Positions 43,774 to 56,500 of a DNA stretch of 64,000 nt are shown one piece after another (within the stretch, counting starts at the first letter, position 1; every line of letters starts with the position of its first letter). Under the pieces are notes generated by a model. That model had not been told where the DNA came from. It was given only the letters and a program-made list of their open reading frames with translations, and ran no database searches. Source of the DNA: Isoetes taiwanensis (lineage: Eukaryota; Streptophyta; Lycopodiopsida; Isoetales; Isoetaceae); NCBI GenBank assembly GCA_021234155.1, contig JAJEKV010000098.1, positions 2,816,592 to 2,880,591 on the forward strand. The letters run 5' to 3'. Both the position numbers and the translations under genes were made by a program.

Positions 43774-45888
43774 GTAAGTTGAGAATCTAACTTGCCATTT
43801 AAGAAAAATGGTGGATAATTGCGTGATGAACGCAAATAGGGTTGTTCTTGAGGGTGTTTTCTTATTGCTTCAAATGTAGGAATCTTCTTAAATTATGAAG
43901 TGTAATGTCAGCTAGCTAACATCAGGTGGATCCAACGTGTTTGGCATCCTTTTTTCTTTCAGATAATTTGTGTTCACATGCACTTAGATTGTATGTCATA
44001 GTTGTGGTGGTGAATTTGCCACCTAACTCTGTCCAAATTTACCATGTTGCTTTGTCAGGTAAAATGTTGTCACAGTTGTATATCATACTCTTACAGAAGC
44101 AAATAAGCAGAAACAAATAAGCAGGTCTACCATCTGAAATTAGTTGCGGATGTTCATATGTTAACGGTAATGTTAATGTTCAGATGTTCACAGGTTTTCA
44201 AATGATATGATTGCAGCTCTCACACTGTTAAATACAAGCTCATTCAGTAGATCCAATAGTTTATGTAGTAGATCCAGTAAAAGCTTTTGCAGCCAAAACC
44301 ATTGAGGGAAAATAGCCATATGATGTTAAAACCACAAGAAGCAAGTGGTCGTTGCAACCTGATGGAAGGTTTGCACAAACCGACATGCAAGGAAGTAAGG
44401 TTAACACAATTCAGCAATTGCCGACTGCTTTTGTTTCGTATAGAGACTCTCAACGCATATATTTACTTTAAACTTCAAACAATATCTGAAACCATTAAAA
44501 CATGACATTCATTTGGTCTTTGACCGAATCACTGTTCACAAATAGTTTTGTTAGAAATTCTGGCATTCAATTCAACATCGGTATCTTGGAATTTAATGCA
44601 TGAATATAGAAACCTTGCTGACAATTAGATTATAGGATTCAAGTCAGAAAGAGTTATTGTATAGAGCTAATGACATATTAGAATGAATTTTTCCTTAAAA
44701 GATCATAATGAAAAATGTATTGAGTTTTTCTCATTTGATATATTTTGATTGAGTTTTAGATGTTGGTGTCTATGACAACATGGTGTACATTTATTTCCTT
44801 GATCCTCAAAAACTTGGCAGACTTAGCGATAGTTGTATGAAATTTGGAGCCCTTAAAATTATCACTTCTTAGTTCTAATCTAAAAGAAATATGCTTCTAA
44901 CATGTCCCCAATGCCTGAAAATATGTCAAATACATGTCCTAATGCCTGCAAATATGTTTTTGCAGACAAAGTATGTCAAGCTGTGTCCAATTTTGTATAT
45001 ATTTTAAAATCAATAGTGGTGAAGGCACATCATAAGTTCCACTTTCTTTTACATGGCACTACGTACTAGAGATGTCCTCCATAATAATGGAGATGTTGTA
45101 GTGCACACAAGACATAAGCTTACATTAGATGATATTTACATTTAGATGTTTGAAACAATTGAACTCTTGCACTATGAGTCTGTCTCTTTTGGGCCCTTCT
45201 TACTTTGAGGTGCACTCAAAGTTTTCTTTTCCCATATCAAGAGCATTTATAAACCTCAGTAATGCTATTCAACAAATACAACTGAAACTTATTTTCTAGA
45301 TAAGCCTTACGGATGTATTTAACCACATTCCTTACGGCCAGTCAATCCATACTCTTCATTTTGCATCGAATGTCAGCTTTTATGATTATAGACATGCCAA
45401 AATGTGTTGTGGAATATGCTCAACTTAGACAAAACAACGCCATATTTGAGTTGCCCAATTTATGTATAGAGGAATGCCACATGGGACCCTATTTTGGGGG
45501 ACCAGTTGGCATTCCTTTACAAGATACAAGTGTGTTTAATGCACCACAGCACAGATGTCAATTTAGGGTTGAAGTCCTTGGGTCTATTTCAAAAAATGCC
45601 TTAAAAAATCTACGTGCATAAAATGTAAATTCAAATTAGGTGAGAAATAATATGTCCAATAAGTAATAAGCATGATGGATGTGAAGCGTTAGTTTCTATA
45701 TCGACTTTATAATAAATATATTCAAAGTTTAAAGGTTCAAAATATCGATGGGCCCTCTTCACAATGGTATATATTGAAATAACATCTAATACAACACCAA
45801 AGCAAATACTTGAGCACATAGACCAACTCACAATGCCATGCGACCATGACTAATGCCCATAAATGCATTCCACAAGTCCACGACTAAT
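43774..45888. other. Helitron B 3' part, no gene recognised
   Basis: AT-rich. An open frame at 45,313-45,621 has no recognised domain. Confidence 0.35.
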
Positions 45889-45917
45889 GCCCGACATCGC
45901 CGGGCACACGTTTCTAG

Positions 45918-47729
45918 TACCTTATATAAAAGAGTAATAGTGGCAACGTGAAAGGGGCTGAGCACCTGGCCGGCAGCATATAGAGACAAACGCGACAACA
46001 ATTCTCTGCTACAGTAATCTTTGGACGCGCTACAGTAACTCCAAGACCAACTCCGACATCATTAGACTAATTCCGGCCCTGTTGATCCGGCCTCAGCTAA
46101 TTCTTTTTGCAGGGGAATCCAAGCTCGTTACTGTGAAATTCTTGGCAGATCGTGGTGATCTGGGAAAACCCAAATTCATAGCCTTTCCACTAATTTGAGA
46201 ATTTGCTAAAGAGGATTTTTTAGTGTTAATTTGTTCCACATATTCCGTCTTTCTCTGGATTTCTTGCTCTGGAACAGCCCGGTTGGGTGGAGAGCTTAGC
46301 CATGAAGGCTGGATTTTGTTGATTATTAGCTGTTCGAGTTCATTCTGTGATTATTGTTTTGTTGTAAATTCTTGAAGCCGTATCACTTTCCTGCCTGTTT
46401 GATATTGCTATCTAAAAGCATTTGAGAAATCTGCTCAGTGGAGTTGGTTCATAAGAATCGGAATCAAATTTTTGCCCGCCCTAGAGTCTAAGCTTCTGGG
46501 TTCTAAACTTGTTTGCACGTTTCTGGGTTCTTTTGTTTCGCATTTTAAGCTTAATTGCTTGCTCTGGTCCCCCAAACATGCTGCAGTTTATGGAGCTCTG
46601 GGATCTTAAATACGCATGCATCCGACACTGGCTATAGCGGTGCATCTGATTCCACATGAAATTTCTGTCATAGCTGCTTCCACATCATTTTCTGCTGATG
46701 CCGAAACATTAGTTGCAACTGGAGTCAGCAAGAAATAGCAAATCCGGCAGTTTCATAAGAACAATAAGAACAGGGCGCACAGGGCGCAGGGTTTTTCTAG
46801 AATCTGGCCGCTCTCTTTCCTATTTGCCTTTTGAGTAGACCGCCGGAATTGGCTATGGCTATGTCTCTGTTGAAATTTTCTATGGCAGATCGCATGTGCG
46901 GAGAGTTAGAGTGCTTACTGGTCAGGAATGCGAATGCCGGATCAAGCTATGAAGATCTGCGAATCTGTCTATCTTATCCACATTCGACGAAACAGATGAG
47001 ATACGTGGCATACGAGGACATAGATGGGATACGTGGCACTTAAATATAGAACAGGATTGCGGCGCAGAAAAAATCGAGTGAACGACGAACAAAAATGAAA
47101 AATTTGAGAATGATTTATATATGTTTAGATATACATCACACGTTTATACATTTTAGCAGTTTAAGAAATTCATGAAGCAAGGCTTCATGCAATCTACATT
47201 TCTAAACACAAGCCGTGGAGATTCAACCCCAACTTATGCGCAGCAATGCCCGATGCATGTTTACTGGCCAAAATGTTGTGGTGTTGGAAGTTGCAGATAT
47301 GGATATGGACTAAAGGCTAAGTAAAAAGGCGAGCTAGTACATTAGCGCGAAAATGTCGGGCACATGCTTGTGGTCTTTTGCACAATTTGTTTCCTATGTA
47401 GAGAAAGTTAATCCATGTGATCATTAAACAAATGGCATTTTGAACAACTAGGGTAGAATTAGCATCGGATTAATTGATTGAATGATTGCACTTAAGGACT
47501 TCTTTATAAATTCCGCCCTATTTATGCGTGACAATATAGCGCGGCAACGTCGGGCACATTTATTGGTAATAAATACATCGATGACACTATCATTAGACAA
47601 TTTCAATAATAAAAATAGTTACAAAAGCGAATCATTCCATTCTCACCAGTATCAACATAAAATGGTGTTGGAAAATTTTCACAATAAGGATGAACATTAG
47701 CCCGGAAACGCGAGGCACACATATTCTAG
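45918..47729 (+). mobile_element. Helitron-like element(s) C, degraded 3' ends
   Basis: Starts TACCTTATATAAAAGAGTAA immediately after CTAG of B. Three successive 3'-end-like blocks follow: GCGCGAAAATGTCGGGCACA (47,345), GCGCGGCAACGTCGGGCACA (47,540), both lacking CTAG, and GCCCGGAAACGCGAGGCACA then CTAG at 47,726-47,729. So C may be one element with repeated ends or a stack of truncated ones. The 5' sequence differs from A, B and D, so it is another subfamily. Confidence 0.5.
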
Positions 47730-50700
47730 TCTACTTACTTAAAATGTTTCTTGGGTTTTTTTTCTGATGCCGGTGTACCCTTTTTCGGCGTCACTAGGCA
47801 TTTTCTGGCCTACTCACTTCTTCCGGCAATTTTTTCTCTGGAACTACATTTTCGCAACGCCCAAGCAGCTAATTTCAGGGGGCGGTGGTGGATTGGCCCG
47901 TTGGGTTGGCTTTACGTTACGGCAATGCAAACTGCCTTGCTTAGGTTTAAGGATCTCATCATTCCTCTATTTTCCTTGGATGGATTGCTTCAGGAAATGC
48001 CGGATTTAAACATTTTGCAGTGGCTCTAGCTCCAAGAGAGACTCAACCTTAAGCACATCCGAAGTCTAGGTTTCTATCCTCTTACAAGGAGTGCCGGATT
48101 TCGTATCAAATGTGTAGAGCTACAATATTTTTCGTTACAAGATTTCATATTATTGCAAGATTTCGTGACAAAATATTCATAGCTTCTTCAACCTTTCTTC
48201 CGGAAGTTTGCCAAAGTATATATTCATAGCTTCCATTTTTTCTCACAGATAGGTGCTCACGCCGGATCTACTGGTAATCTCACGTCGGATCTCGCAGCTA
48301 ATCTCATTCTCCATCTTTTTATTTGATCTTTGGCCATTTCGGCAATATTTCAGCCTACAGCATTCTAAGCTTATCCTTGAGCCGGGTGGATGCATCTATG
48401 ACCAAAATCGTTGTTCCCCATCCTGAGTAAGCATTGTATGAATCAGATTTTGTGTGTTTTGAACGGGAGCTAAAGATGTCTTCATCTCCTAGCTGCATTC
48501 TTGGCATTCAATATTTCTACCAAAATTTTCGTGGCATGCAACATCCAAGATATTCGGCCTTGTTCCTTTTCCCAGCACATTTTCATGGTGCATTTATCTG
48601 TGTATTTTCATGGATTAATCTGCATTTTTGTGCATTTATTGTAAATCGTAGGAGCAAATCAGTGTGGAGCAAGTTTTTGAACCTGCGGATGCATGGCTAC
48701 GACTTTTTCTTTCCGTTTTCCTCTCTGTTTTCACAAAAAACTTGCACGATTAAATCTTAGAAATCTTCTCTTCTCCAGTGGCACTGGTTTTACATACAAC
48801 ATTGTCCTCCATTCTGTTTAGAGCTGGGGTTTCCGGCCTGTTGATAAGATTTTTTTTTTCTGGCTTTTGTGGCTTCGAATCATATATGCATCTCACCTTT
48901 TGATAAGTTGCTAGATCACTGATCGGGTGATGATGGCGATGCAAAAAAGGACTTTTTCCTAAGTCCATAGATGTATTTCATGCACCTGCTCTGCATAAAG
49001 CCTGTTTGAAAAGGATCAGATGATCGAAATGGTTTAAGTATATAGAATGTGGTAAAGAATTTAGTTTTTCGGTAAAACGTTTGGGTTGCTTCTATAGACT
49101 GGCAGATTAAGACTTCTCATCATTCATCTATTCACTCTTTCAAGGTAATTATTCAGATGACTAATTTATTGCAGGTTCATGACACATCCACATGTTGGTA
49201 TTTTGATTTTTGATGCAGGCCAGATTCGTTCTCATTTTGCTGGACTGTTATTTCATGCTTCTTCTCATTTTGGTAGACTGTGTTATGCATGCTGCTGGTA
49301 AAACATCTCAGGCATTTAAAGTAGAAAGTCTGAGGCTCAGTATCATCTTCCATTCACTGCTCCACTCTTATGATTGTCTGGGCAGATTGATTGTAGAAGC
49401 AAGCAAGGAAGTGAGTTCGTGAGGCCACTCATCATTTTATGTATGAAGAAAGTTCCTGCTTTGTTTGCAACAGCAAGAAAAGAATTCAGCTTGCAGGTAA
49501 ACTTCTTATGTTGTTGAAAGTTTTCTTTTTATTGCGCTTTTACCCAGCTCTTGCAAAGGGTTTTTTTAATCAATTGTAGGTGAGTTTTAAGTTGTTTATG
49601 CATATTTCCATAAGGTCACAAATAATAGAAGCATTGAGCAGCTCGAGGTAAGTTTGAGGTAAGTTGTAATGTATTAGAGGTTACTGATTTGTTTGTGGAA
49701 TAGTCTGCGAGTCATTTATAGTTAGTAAAATACCTGCCTAAATCGGTCATCTGATCTTCATGACTTTAATGTTGCGGACTATTCATTCTCATAGCTTCTC
49801 TTTTTTTATTTCTGAAAATACAGCAAGATAAGCATCGGGCCATTGCTCTTCTATTTTATGTTGCTACAGTGATACTGCCTAGACTTAACCTAGCTTCAAT
49901 AGTTCTATAATCCTTTTTGCTATGCAGTTTCGCTATGGAATTGGGCTGGTGAAGTTAACACTGCCTCAAATTTACCAGGTAACTAACGATTATTAAAACT
50001 TTGCAGTATTTACTTTTTTAATGGAATGGGTTTCAGTAGCCTTAGCATTCAGGAATATACGTTCTGCTCCGGCTTTGACTTCATGTAAAGATCCTTCAAT
50101 GAAAAAATCATAAAAGGCACGTTGATATGCATATTTTCCGCATAATAACTGGAATGTTGCTGAAGGTTCCAACATGTATAACTCTCTTTGCTCTGTTCCT
50201 CCTTTTCTTTCTTTAGATGAAGCTGCACATTTTGGTAGACTCTATGCTTTCGTTTTAAAACATATGCTATAGTGCTTGGTTGTCTTCTGTTCAAATAAAA
50301 GCTTTCCATATGAACATGTAAATGTGTGTTTTTACATTTTTCTACATGCTTGATACATAGTGATAATGTGTGTATTGTCTGCATACTTTGATAAATATGA
50401 GAGTGGTGAAGGTGGTTTGTGCCACCTCTCACAAGGCACTATGTTGCTAAGAACCTCTAACAATATTCTTATGCCTTTCCCAGCATATGCGACACATAGA
50501 TTTGTGTCTTTAGATCAATGTAATATTTGTTTCTGATAAATAAAGATGCTGCAACTTAATATATTTCTGATAAGTTCTTGGTTGGTTTATGCTATATATT
50601 CTACTCACTTAGTTCCTCACTTGCACGAACCAACTTAACGAAGCATATTAAAGTGGGTTAGGTTTAACAATGCAATTTTTTGTGCACCCACCAATAGTCT

Positions 50701-50836
50701 CTTTGACAAGAATTCTTCACAATATCATGTGATGTTGCCAAAAGTTGCAAATATAGACGTAAAGTGCGAGTAAAAATATATGTCAAGATATTAGCCCGAC
50801 GTTTTAGCCCGGCAATGCCGGGCACACGTTTACTAG
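47730..50836 (+). mobile_element. Helitron-like element D
   Basis: Starts TCTACTTACTTAAAATGTTT right after the CTAG at 47,729 and ends with hairpin GCCCGGCAATGCCGGGC (50,807-50,823), ACACGTTTA, CTAG (50,833-50,836), then T. TC...CTAG ends, a hairpin about 10 bp before the end and a following T are the standard Helitron signature. No coding gene is recognised inside; open frames are short. Confidence 0.75.
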
Positions 50837-51309
50837 TCTTCATTTATATGTCATACCTTCAAGAGGTCATGGATCTGCGGGATCAGCTATGTCCTAAGAC
50901 AATCATATGATATATTACTATATATATTTATATCAGACTTACGCACACAATTTGCGATCCTGGACGTCGAGGATGGAAATTGGCGGCCCAAATTGGCTGG
51001 TGGAGATTTGATATATTTGGGCGCATCTAAACCGTCAGTTGAGATGAGGTGGACGATCCAACGGTCCCTATTGATTTTGATTTTGATCGTCGATCTGTGA
51101 GATCCACCACGTTGGGCAATCCTGATCGTTGGTCTAAGGCTCACGTTGATTTAGATATATGCCATATGACGCGATCTCAGCCCTTGATGGGATGCAAGAT
51201 CCTACGACTCACATTGCATGCTCGGCTGTCAAGGAGGGGCTTTAAATTGTTTTTTATGTTGTTTGATGGATTCAAACCTTAGTTTGAGCTCCCCAAACAC
51301 CTTACCCTT
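50837..51309. other. Between Helitron D and the hAT element
   Basis: A GC-richer patch (about 50,960-51,250) with GATCCAACGGTCC and GATCGTCGATC palindromes, of the type found in transposon ends. No gene. Confidence 0.4.
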
Positions 51310-51317
51310 ACCACTAC
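51310..51317. repeat. 8-bp target-site duplication, left (ACCACTAC)
   Basis: ACCACTAC abuts the left terminal repeat and recurs exactly at 63,539-63,546 after the right one. Confidence 0.9.
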
Positions 51318-51332
51318 TAGTGTTGTCTCTAA
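51318..51332 (+). repeat. hAT left terminal inverted repeat
   Basis: TAGTGTTGTCTCTAA, a perfect inverse of 63,524-63,538. Confidence 0.92.
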
Positions 51333-53534
51333 TTTTTTCCTACCCTTAGAATATGATTTTTTTTTGGCGAATATTTGTCAAATGAGAATAGCCAACTTGG
51401 CGAAAGTCCAAAAAATCTTAATAAATTCTATAATCCATGAGGCGAATCTTCTAGCATTCACATCAAATGCTTGAAAGTTAGAGTCAATATACATGAGCAC
51501 ATGGTGCATTTGCAATGCTTAGCTCTAATGAGTATTTATTGAGAATCTCTTTAACAAACTGTGCATGCATCTAGGCATCATGGGTCATGGGCATGCCTAG
51601 AACCTAGTAGGACGAGCACATGCATGGGCGTCATGAATTGGAACATGAACTTCACTTTGTCTATCGTGCAAACATGGAACAAGTATTCCCACGGAATAAG
51701 ACATGCGTGGAGAAAAAATAGCCAATGGGGAATTGTGTTAGCTATAGGTTGTGCCCAACAAAGAAAATGTGTAGAAGTATTTGTCAATAGGCCGAGAGGT
51801 TGCATGTTATTATTGTGAGATTTGCTACGCTTCTTCATGATCAAATTATGCTTTGCCAGACTTGGTTTGATAGCTACGAAAAATAAAAGGATTATAGAAT
51901 ATAGTCAACTACACCACAACTCACAACTTTTTAATCCTTGACCAAAAATAGAAATTCAAACAAATGCACCAAAAATGAGTCTAAGTAATAGGGAAATTGC
52001 ATTTCAATGCAAAAGGCAAAGGCCTATTTGTATACTATAAGATAGTTTATGAATGTTGTGGCAAGACAATATTTCGGCATGGGTATTTCATTGGTGTGTC
52101 TAGATGCATTACTTTTTTCTACAAACAAATTATGTCCAACGTGCACCAATGCTAACAATCCAGGTAGATTTTTACAAGTTAGTGAGGGACGATGCTCACA
52201 ACTTAACAAACATCTTCGAGTCTTAATAAATTAATTGGCGCCTTTTACAAAATATTAAGATGCATTGTCAATAGAATGTATTCTAAAATTTCAAGTTGAA
52301 TACCTATACAAGCAAGCATACTTGCATAACAAATACATAATGGTCTAGCCTAGCTCAATAATTACCCAAATAATTTGGTTATGAAGGAACCACCTAAGGA
52401 TAGTTACCTCGTAATTGAAAACGAAAAACATTTTAAGCTCATATCCTTAGTCAACTAATATCCTCATATCCATATCCATGGACACTAAAACTAACTAACT
52501 AAAATAACAAGGTGCTGCGCACGAGGGGTTGCCCTCTGATGGGTTTTGTTTACGCTTAACCTTAAACCAGATCATCCTCATAACATCATGATGTGCAACC
52601 ACACCATCGTCATATATACTCTCTGTCCCTATCAAGTTTTTCAATGGAGATGATATATCAGATGATAAATACAATTAGCTGCCGATGACATAGGAGATTT
52701 AGAGGGAGTGGCTGATGAAATACTAACTCATTAGACTATTCTGCTTTTTTATTGAGCCGATAGTCTTAGAAGACAAATAATACACTTCATTTTCCTCCAG
52801 CACAGAAGCATAAGGCATCATATGATGCTACTTGTGAGGTAACCTGGCTGCAGAAGTCTCAACATCTTGGCTTTTATAAAATTGATTGCATAAACAACTG
52901 CAGATCCCCAACTGGTCACTAAAAACAATTGGTATTTGGCTACTACAAAACCATTTTGCAAGATGCATATGCAGGCCATGTATGTTCATCACAGGCAGCA
53001 AATACAGACCTGAGCGTTCTCCTCGTTGCTTCTGGCGGGCTTGTATGTCCAGCATGGATTCCTACGTGGCTCTCAAAGGGCAGGCAATAGTGTGATATCG
53101 GTGCCTTTGCCACTATAACACCCTGCCCACCGAAGGAAAATTTAGGAGATGGGCGGGCACAGGTATGATTCCACCCTTAGACATATGTCACCCCTCCAAC
53201 TTACAATGACTTAGGGCACGTTTTCCACACATCAACTATTCGTTGATTTTCATTGATTTTGAAGCTATACCCGCTGGCTGGTGCCCTACGGACCAACGAA
53301 CATTCATTGTCTCTAATGCATGGTATTACTTGAATAAATTGTTGGCATCATTTTGATTTACTGAAGCGAAAGTCGTAACTTACAGTGTAATCTTGTTTAA
53401 ACGGCTATTTTGACAAAATGAAATTTTACTATCCTGATAGTCCTATTTATTTCATGTGTTTATTTTACAATGCAGGAACATTGCTGCTTTTCGGCCCAGA
53501 AACTTGTGTTTCTTTCTATTAGGCAACTGCAAGC
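51333..53534. other. hAT interior, no gene recognised
   Basis: AT-rich, with GGCGAA subterminal motifs in the first 130 bp. Short frames only. Confidence 0.4.
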
Positions 53535-56500
53535 TTATTTAGGGTGAACTGAAATATCAGGAAACTTATTTGTAATCCTGTTCAAGTACTTGATGATAGT
53601 TGGATCTGCTGATTTTCGGAGATGAAGCAAAGACGAGAGAATGACTACGGAGAGCGCAAATCTTTGGCGACAAGATGCATGAATACACATATTGCCAAGA
53701 CAAAATAGAGCAATCTTCAAAGGAGAGTCATTGTTTGTTTCTCGCCTTCGTGTGAGAGTGCTAATGAGCTATCAACAATTACTTTGATCAAAGCACGGGA
53801 CCAATGCCATCACCCAAAGTTATGAACATTTGAAACAAGTATTATTAATAAGGCAACATGCACGCATACCCGCAAAACCCCTTGGATATAATGTCCTCGC
53901 AGAGCTTATTAGAATTCGAACAAGATTCTTGAGAGCTCAGCAAACATTTGCTTTTGTTTTATCCTCCTCGTCTCCTAATAAAAGATTTGCTAAGTGCGAA
54001 TTGCCGCCAAAGATGATCATAAAGTTGTACATTGTGATATGCGGCATTACCAACCTACATAAGCGTGTGTATTAGCAAGGTTTTTAGCGTAATTCTACAT
54101 TAATGGCAAATATAGTAAAGCTACCGTAAAACATGCGAACTTCACGGTATTGCGATCGGGATCCGCACATCTATCAATAAGCAAAGTTATGATATTATAT
54201 TTGACATGCGTAAAAAAAACGGCGAGCAAATGTTTATTTTCAAAATGCGAATAATCATTGGAAAGCGGTCGGGGCCAAAATAATAGCTTACTAGGGAATC
54301 ATAAAAGTATGGGGTATGGCGGCACATGTTGCCTAAAGCATTACACACCTTTGCCCGCACATTTGGATCACCGTGTGTTAAGAAATGCCTTACTGCTTCC
54401 CACAGATTTGCATCTCCTATGGACTCATAAAAATCGTAAGTTCACATCTTCGCATTAGGAACAATGATATCAAACCGCATGAGAATGAACAAGGTTGAAT
54501 TTACCTTTGACATTCGAGCAAGGTTAGATATTATCATAAGAACATCGATACCACATTCACGAGGGCTTGATCGGTCCATCAACTTAGCCATAAGAACTGG
54601 AGACAGAAAACCTTCTTTTACTATCTCAATCGCCAACGCCACGGAGTTACGTACCATCCTTGACACAAGGGCCTTGAGGCTTGCTAACATCATTTGAATC
54701 AAGCAACTCCAAGCACCGTACAAGTTGCGAGGGCAGCATGGCTCGGAACAACCCAAACATGATATAATTTCACAACAATCATAATTAGCAGTCATGAATG
54801 AGATCAACTATTGATAACTAACAATGCCCCATATTGAAACAATTCTAATATACTCATATAATAAAGAAGGCCCTGAATGAGGGGCGACTTCAAAAATTAT
54901 AGCTCTTTCTGGCTATGTGCTTGTTCACTTGGAGAATTCATAATGCATATTACTAATGCATAGTTTGATTTATCCATACAGCAATCTTAGACTGCTTGAA
55001 CTACTTGTGAATAACCCTGGTAACACATATGCTCGGGTAGTACATCACATGAGATTGAAAAACACGGATCCACGTTTTCAAACCTCTTGAAGGAGTTGCC
55101 GGTATTGTGGTATAACTGCATTGACAAATTTTTTGATAAATCTCCATCATTAGCGAGAAGATCCTAATGTTGTAGATGAGAACGAGAATGGAAAATCTAG
55201 AATTTCAATGATACATCGTACAAGCTCCCGGCAGCCACCGCTCCCTCCATTCTTGCCTTCCCATAAGCGCACATGTACAAGATGTCTCTTTCCAAGTAAA
55301 CTTAACAATGTAACAAGGATGTCTTTTTCTGAGCAAAATATCATGGAAACCACACTTAGGTAATAAGTGTGCAATGGTCTTGACAGTCCATACCACCCCT
55401 TGTGGAGAGAGACCAACGCCACCTTCAAAATTGTCAGGATAATTATTTGTATTTTTTGGACACATAATGACATGAGAAACAAATGAAGACCTCTAGAAAA
55501 GGCCTCGTCTGATCCAGCACATCTAATTTTTGGTTCAACAAGTCCAACAAAGCCATCCCAGAGGCCATGCCAATTAGTTAGCATTCCAGCACTTCGTACA
55601 TACAAAACCTGCTCACTCTTATCTGAGTAATGAGAGAAAATCTCAAATTCATGAAACTTGATATCGTTTAAAGGTACCAGGGAAAATACTGATTCTGCAG
55701 CTACCCTAGCTTTGTCATCATTTGTATCAGAGTTGAGCAATAGTATTGATGCCAGAGCAAGGATTGCCCCTGCCTTCTGTGGATGAAGAATGTGCGGTGC
55801 AGAAAAAACACCAGGTAGAGCTAGATTTGCTAGTGCTTCCAGGCGGGCCCGCTCTTTAGGTGGGGACAAAGTCACAGATTTGCATCTCCTATGGACTCAT
55901 AAAATTCGTAAGTTCACATGCCGCATTAGGAACAATGATATCAAACTGCATGAGAATGAACAAGGTTGAATTTACCTTTGACATTCGAGCAAGGTTAGAT
56001 ATTATCATAAGAACATCAGATACCACATTCACAGGGCTTGATCGGTCCATCAACTTAGCCATAAGAACTGGAGACAGAAAACCTTCTTTTACTATCTCAA
56101 TCGCCAACGCTCTGGAGTTCTGTACCATCCTTGACACAAGGGCAACAGGCTTGTTAACATCATTTGAATCAAGCAACTCCAAGCACCGTACAAGTTGCAG
56201 GGCAGCATGGCTCTGGAACAACCCAAACATGATATAATTTCACAACAATCATAATTAGTAGTCATGAATGAGATCAACTATTGATAACTAACAATGCCCC
56301 ATATTGAAACAATTCTAATATACTCATATAATAAAGAAGGCCCTGAATTAGGGGCGACTTCAAAAATTATAGCTCTTTCTGGCTATGTGCTTGTTCACTT
56401 GGAGAATTCATAATGCATATTACTAATGCATAGTTTGATTTATCCATACAGCAATCTTAGACTGCTTGAACTACTTGTGAATAACCCTGGTAACACATAT

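Larger units (their letters stand above)
32124..45917 (+). mobile_element. Helitron-like element B (13.8 kb as bounded)
   Basis: Starts TTTACTTACTTAAAAAGTTT directly after the CTAG of element A. Ends with hairpin GCCCGACATCGCCGGGC (45,889-45,905), ACACGTTT, CTAG (45,914-45,917), followed by T. The interior has captured exons, a MITE and tandem duplications. It may be composite. Confidence 0.55.

Noticed and set aside
45313-45621. 102-codon plus-strand frame as a gene
   Set aside because: No splice sites or family match; nothing beyond open length supports it.
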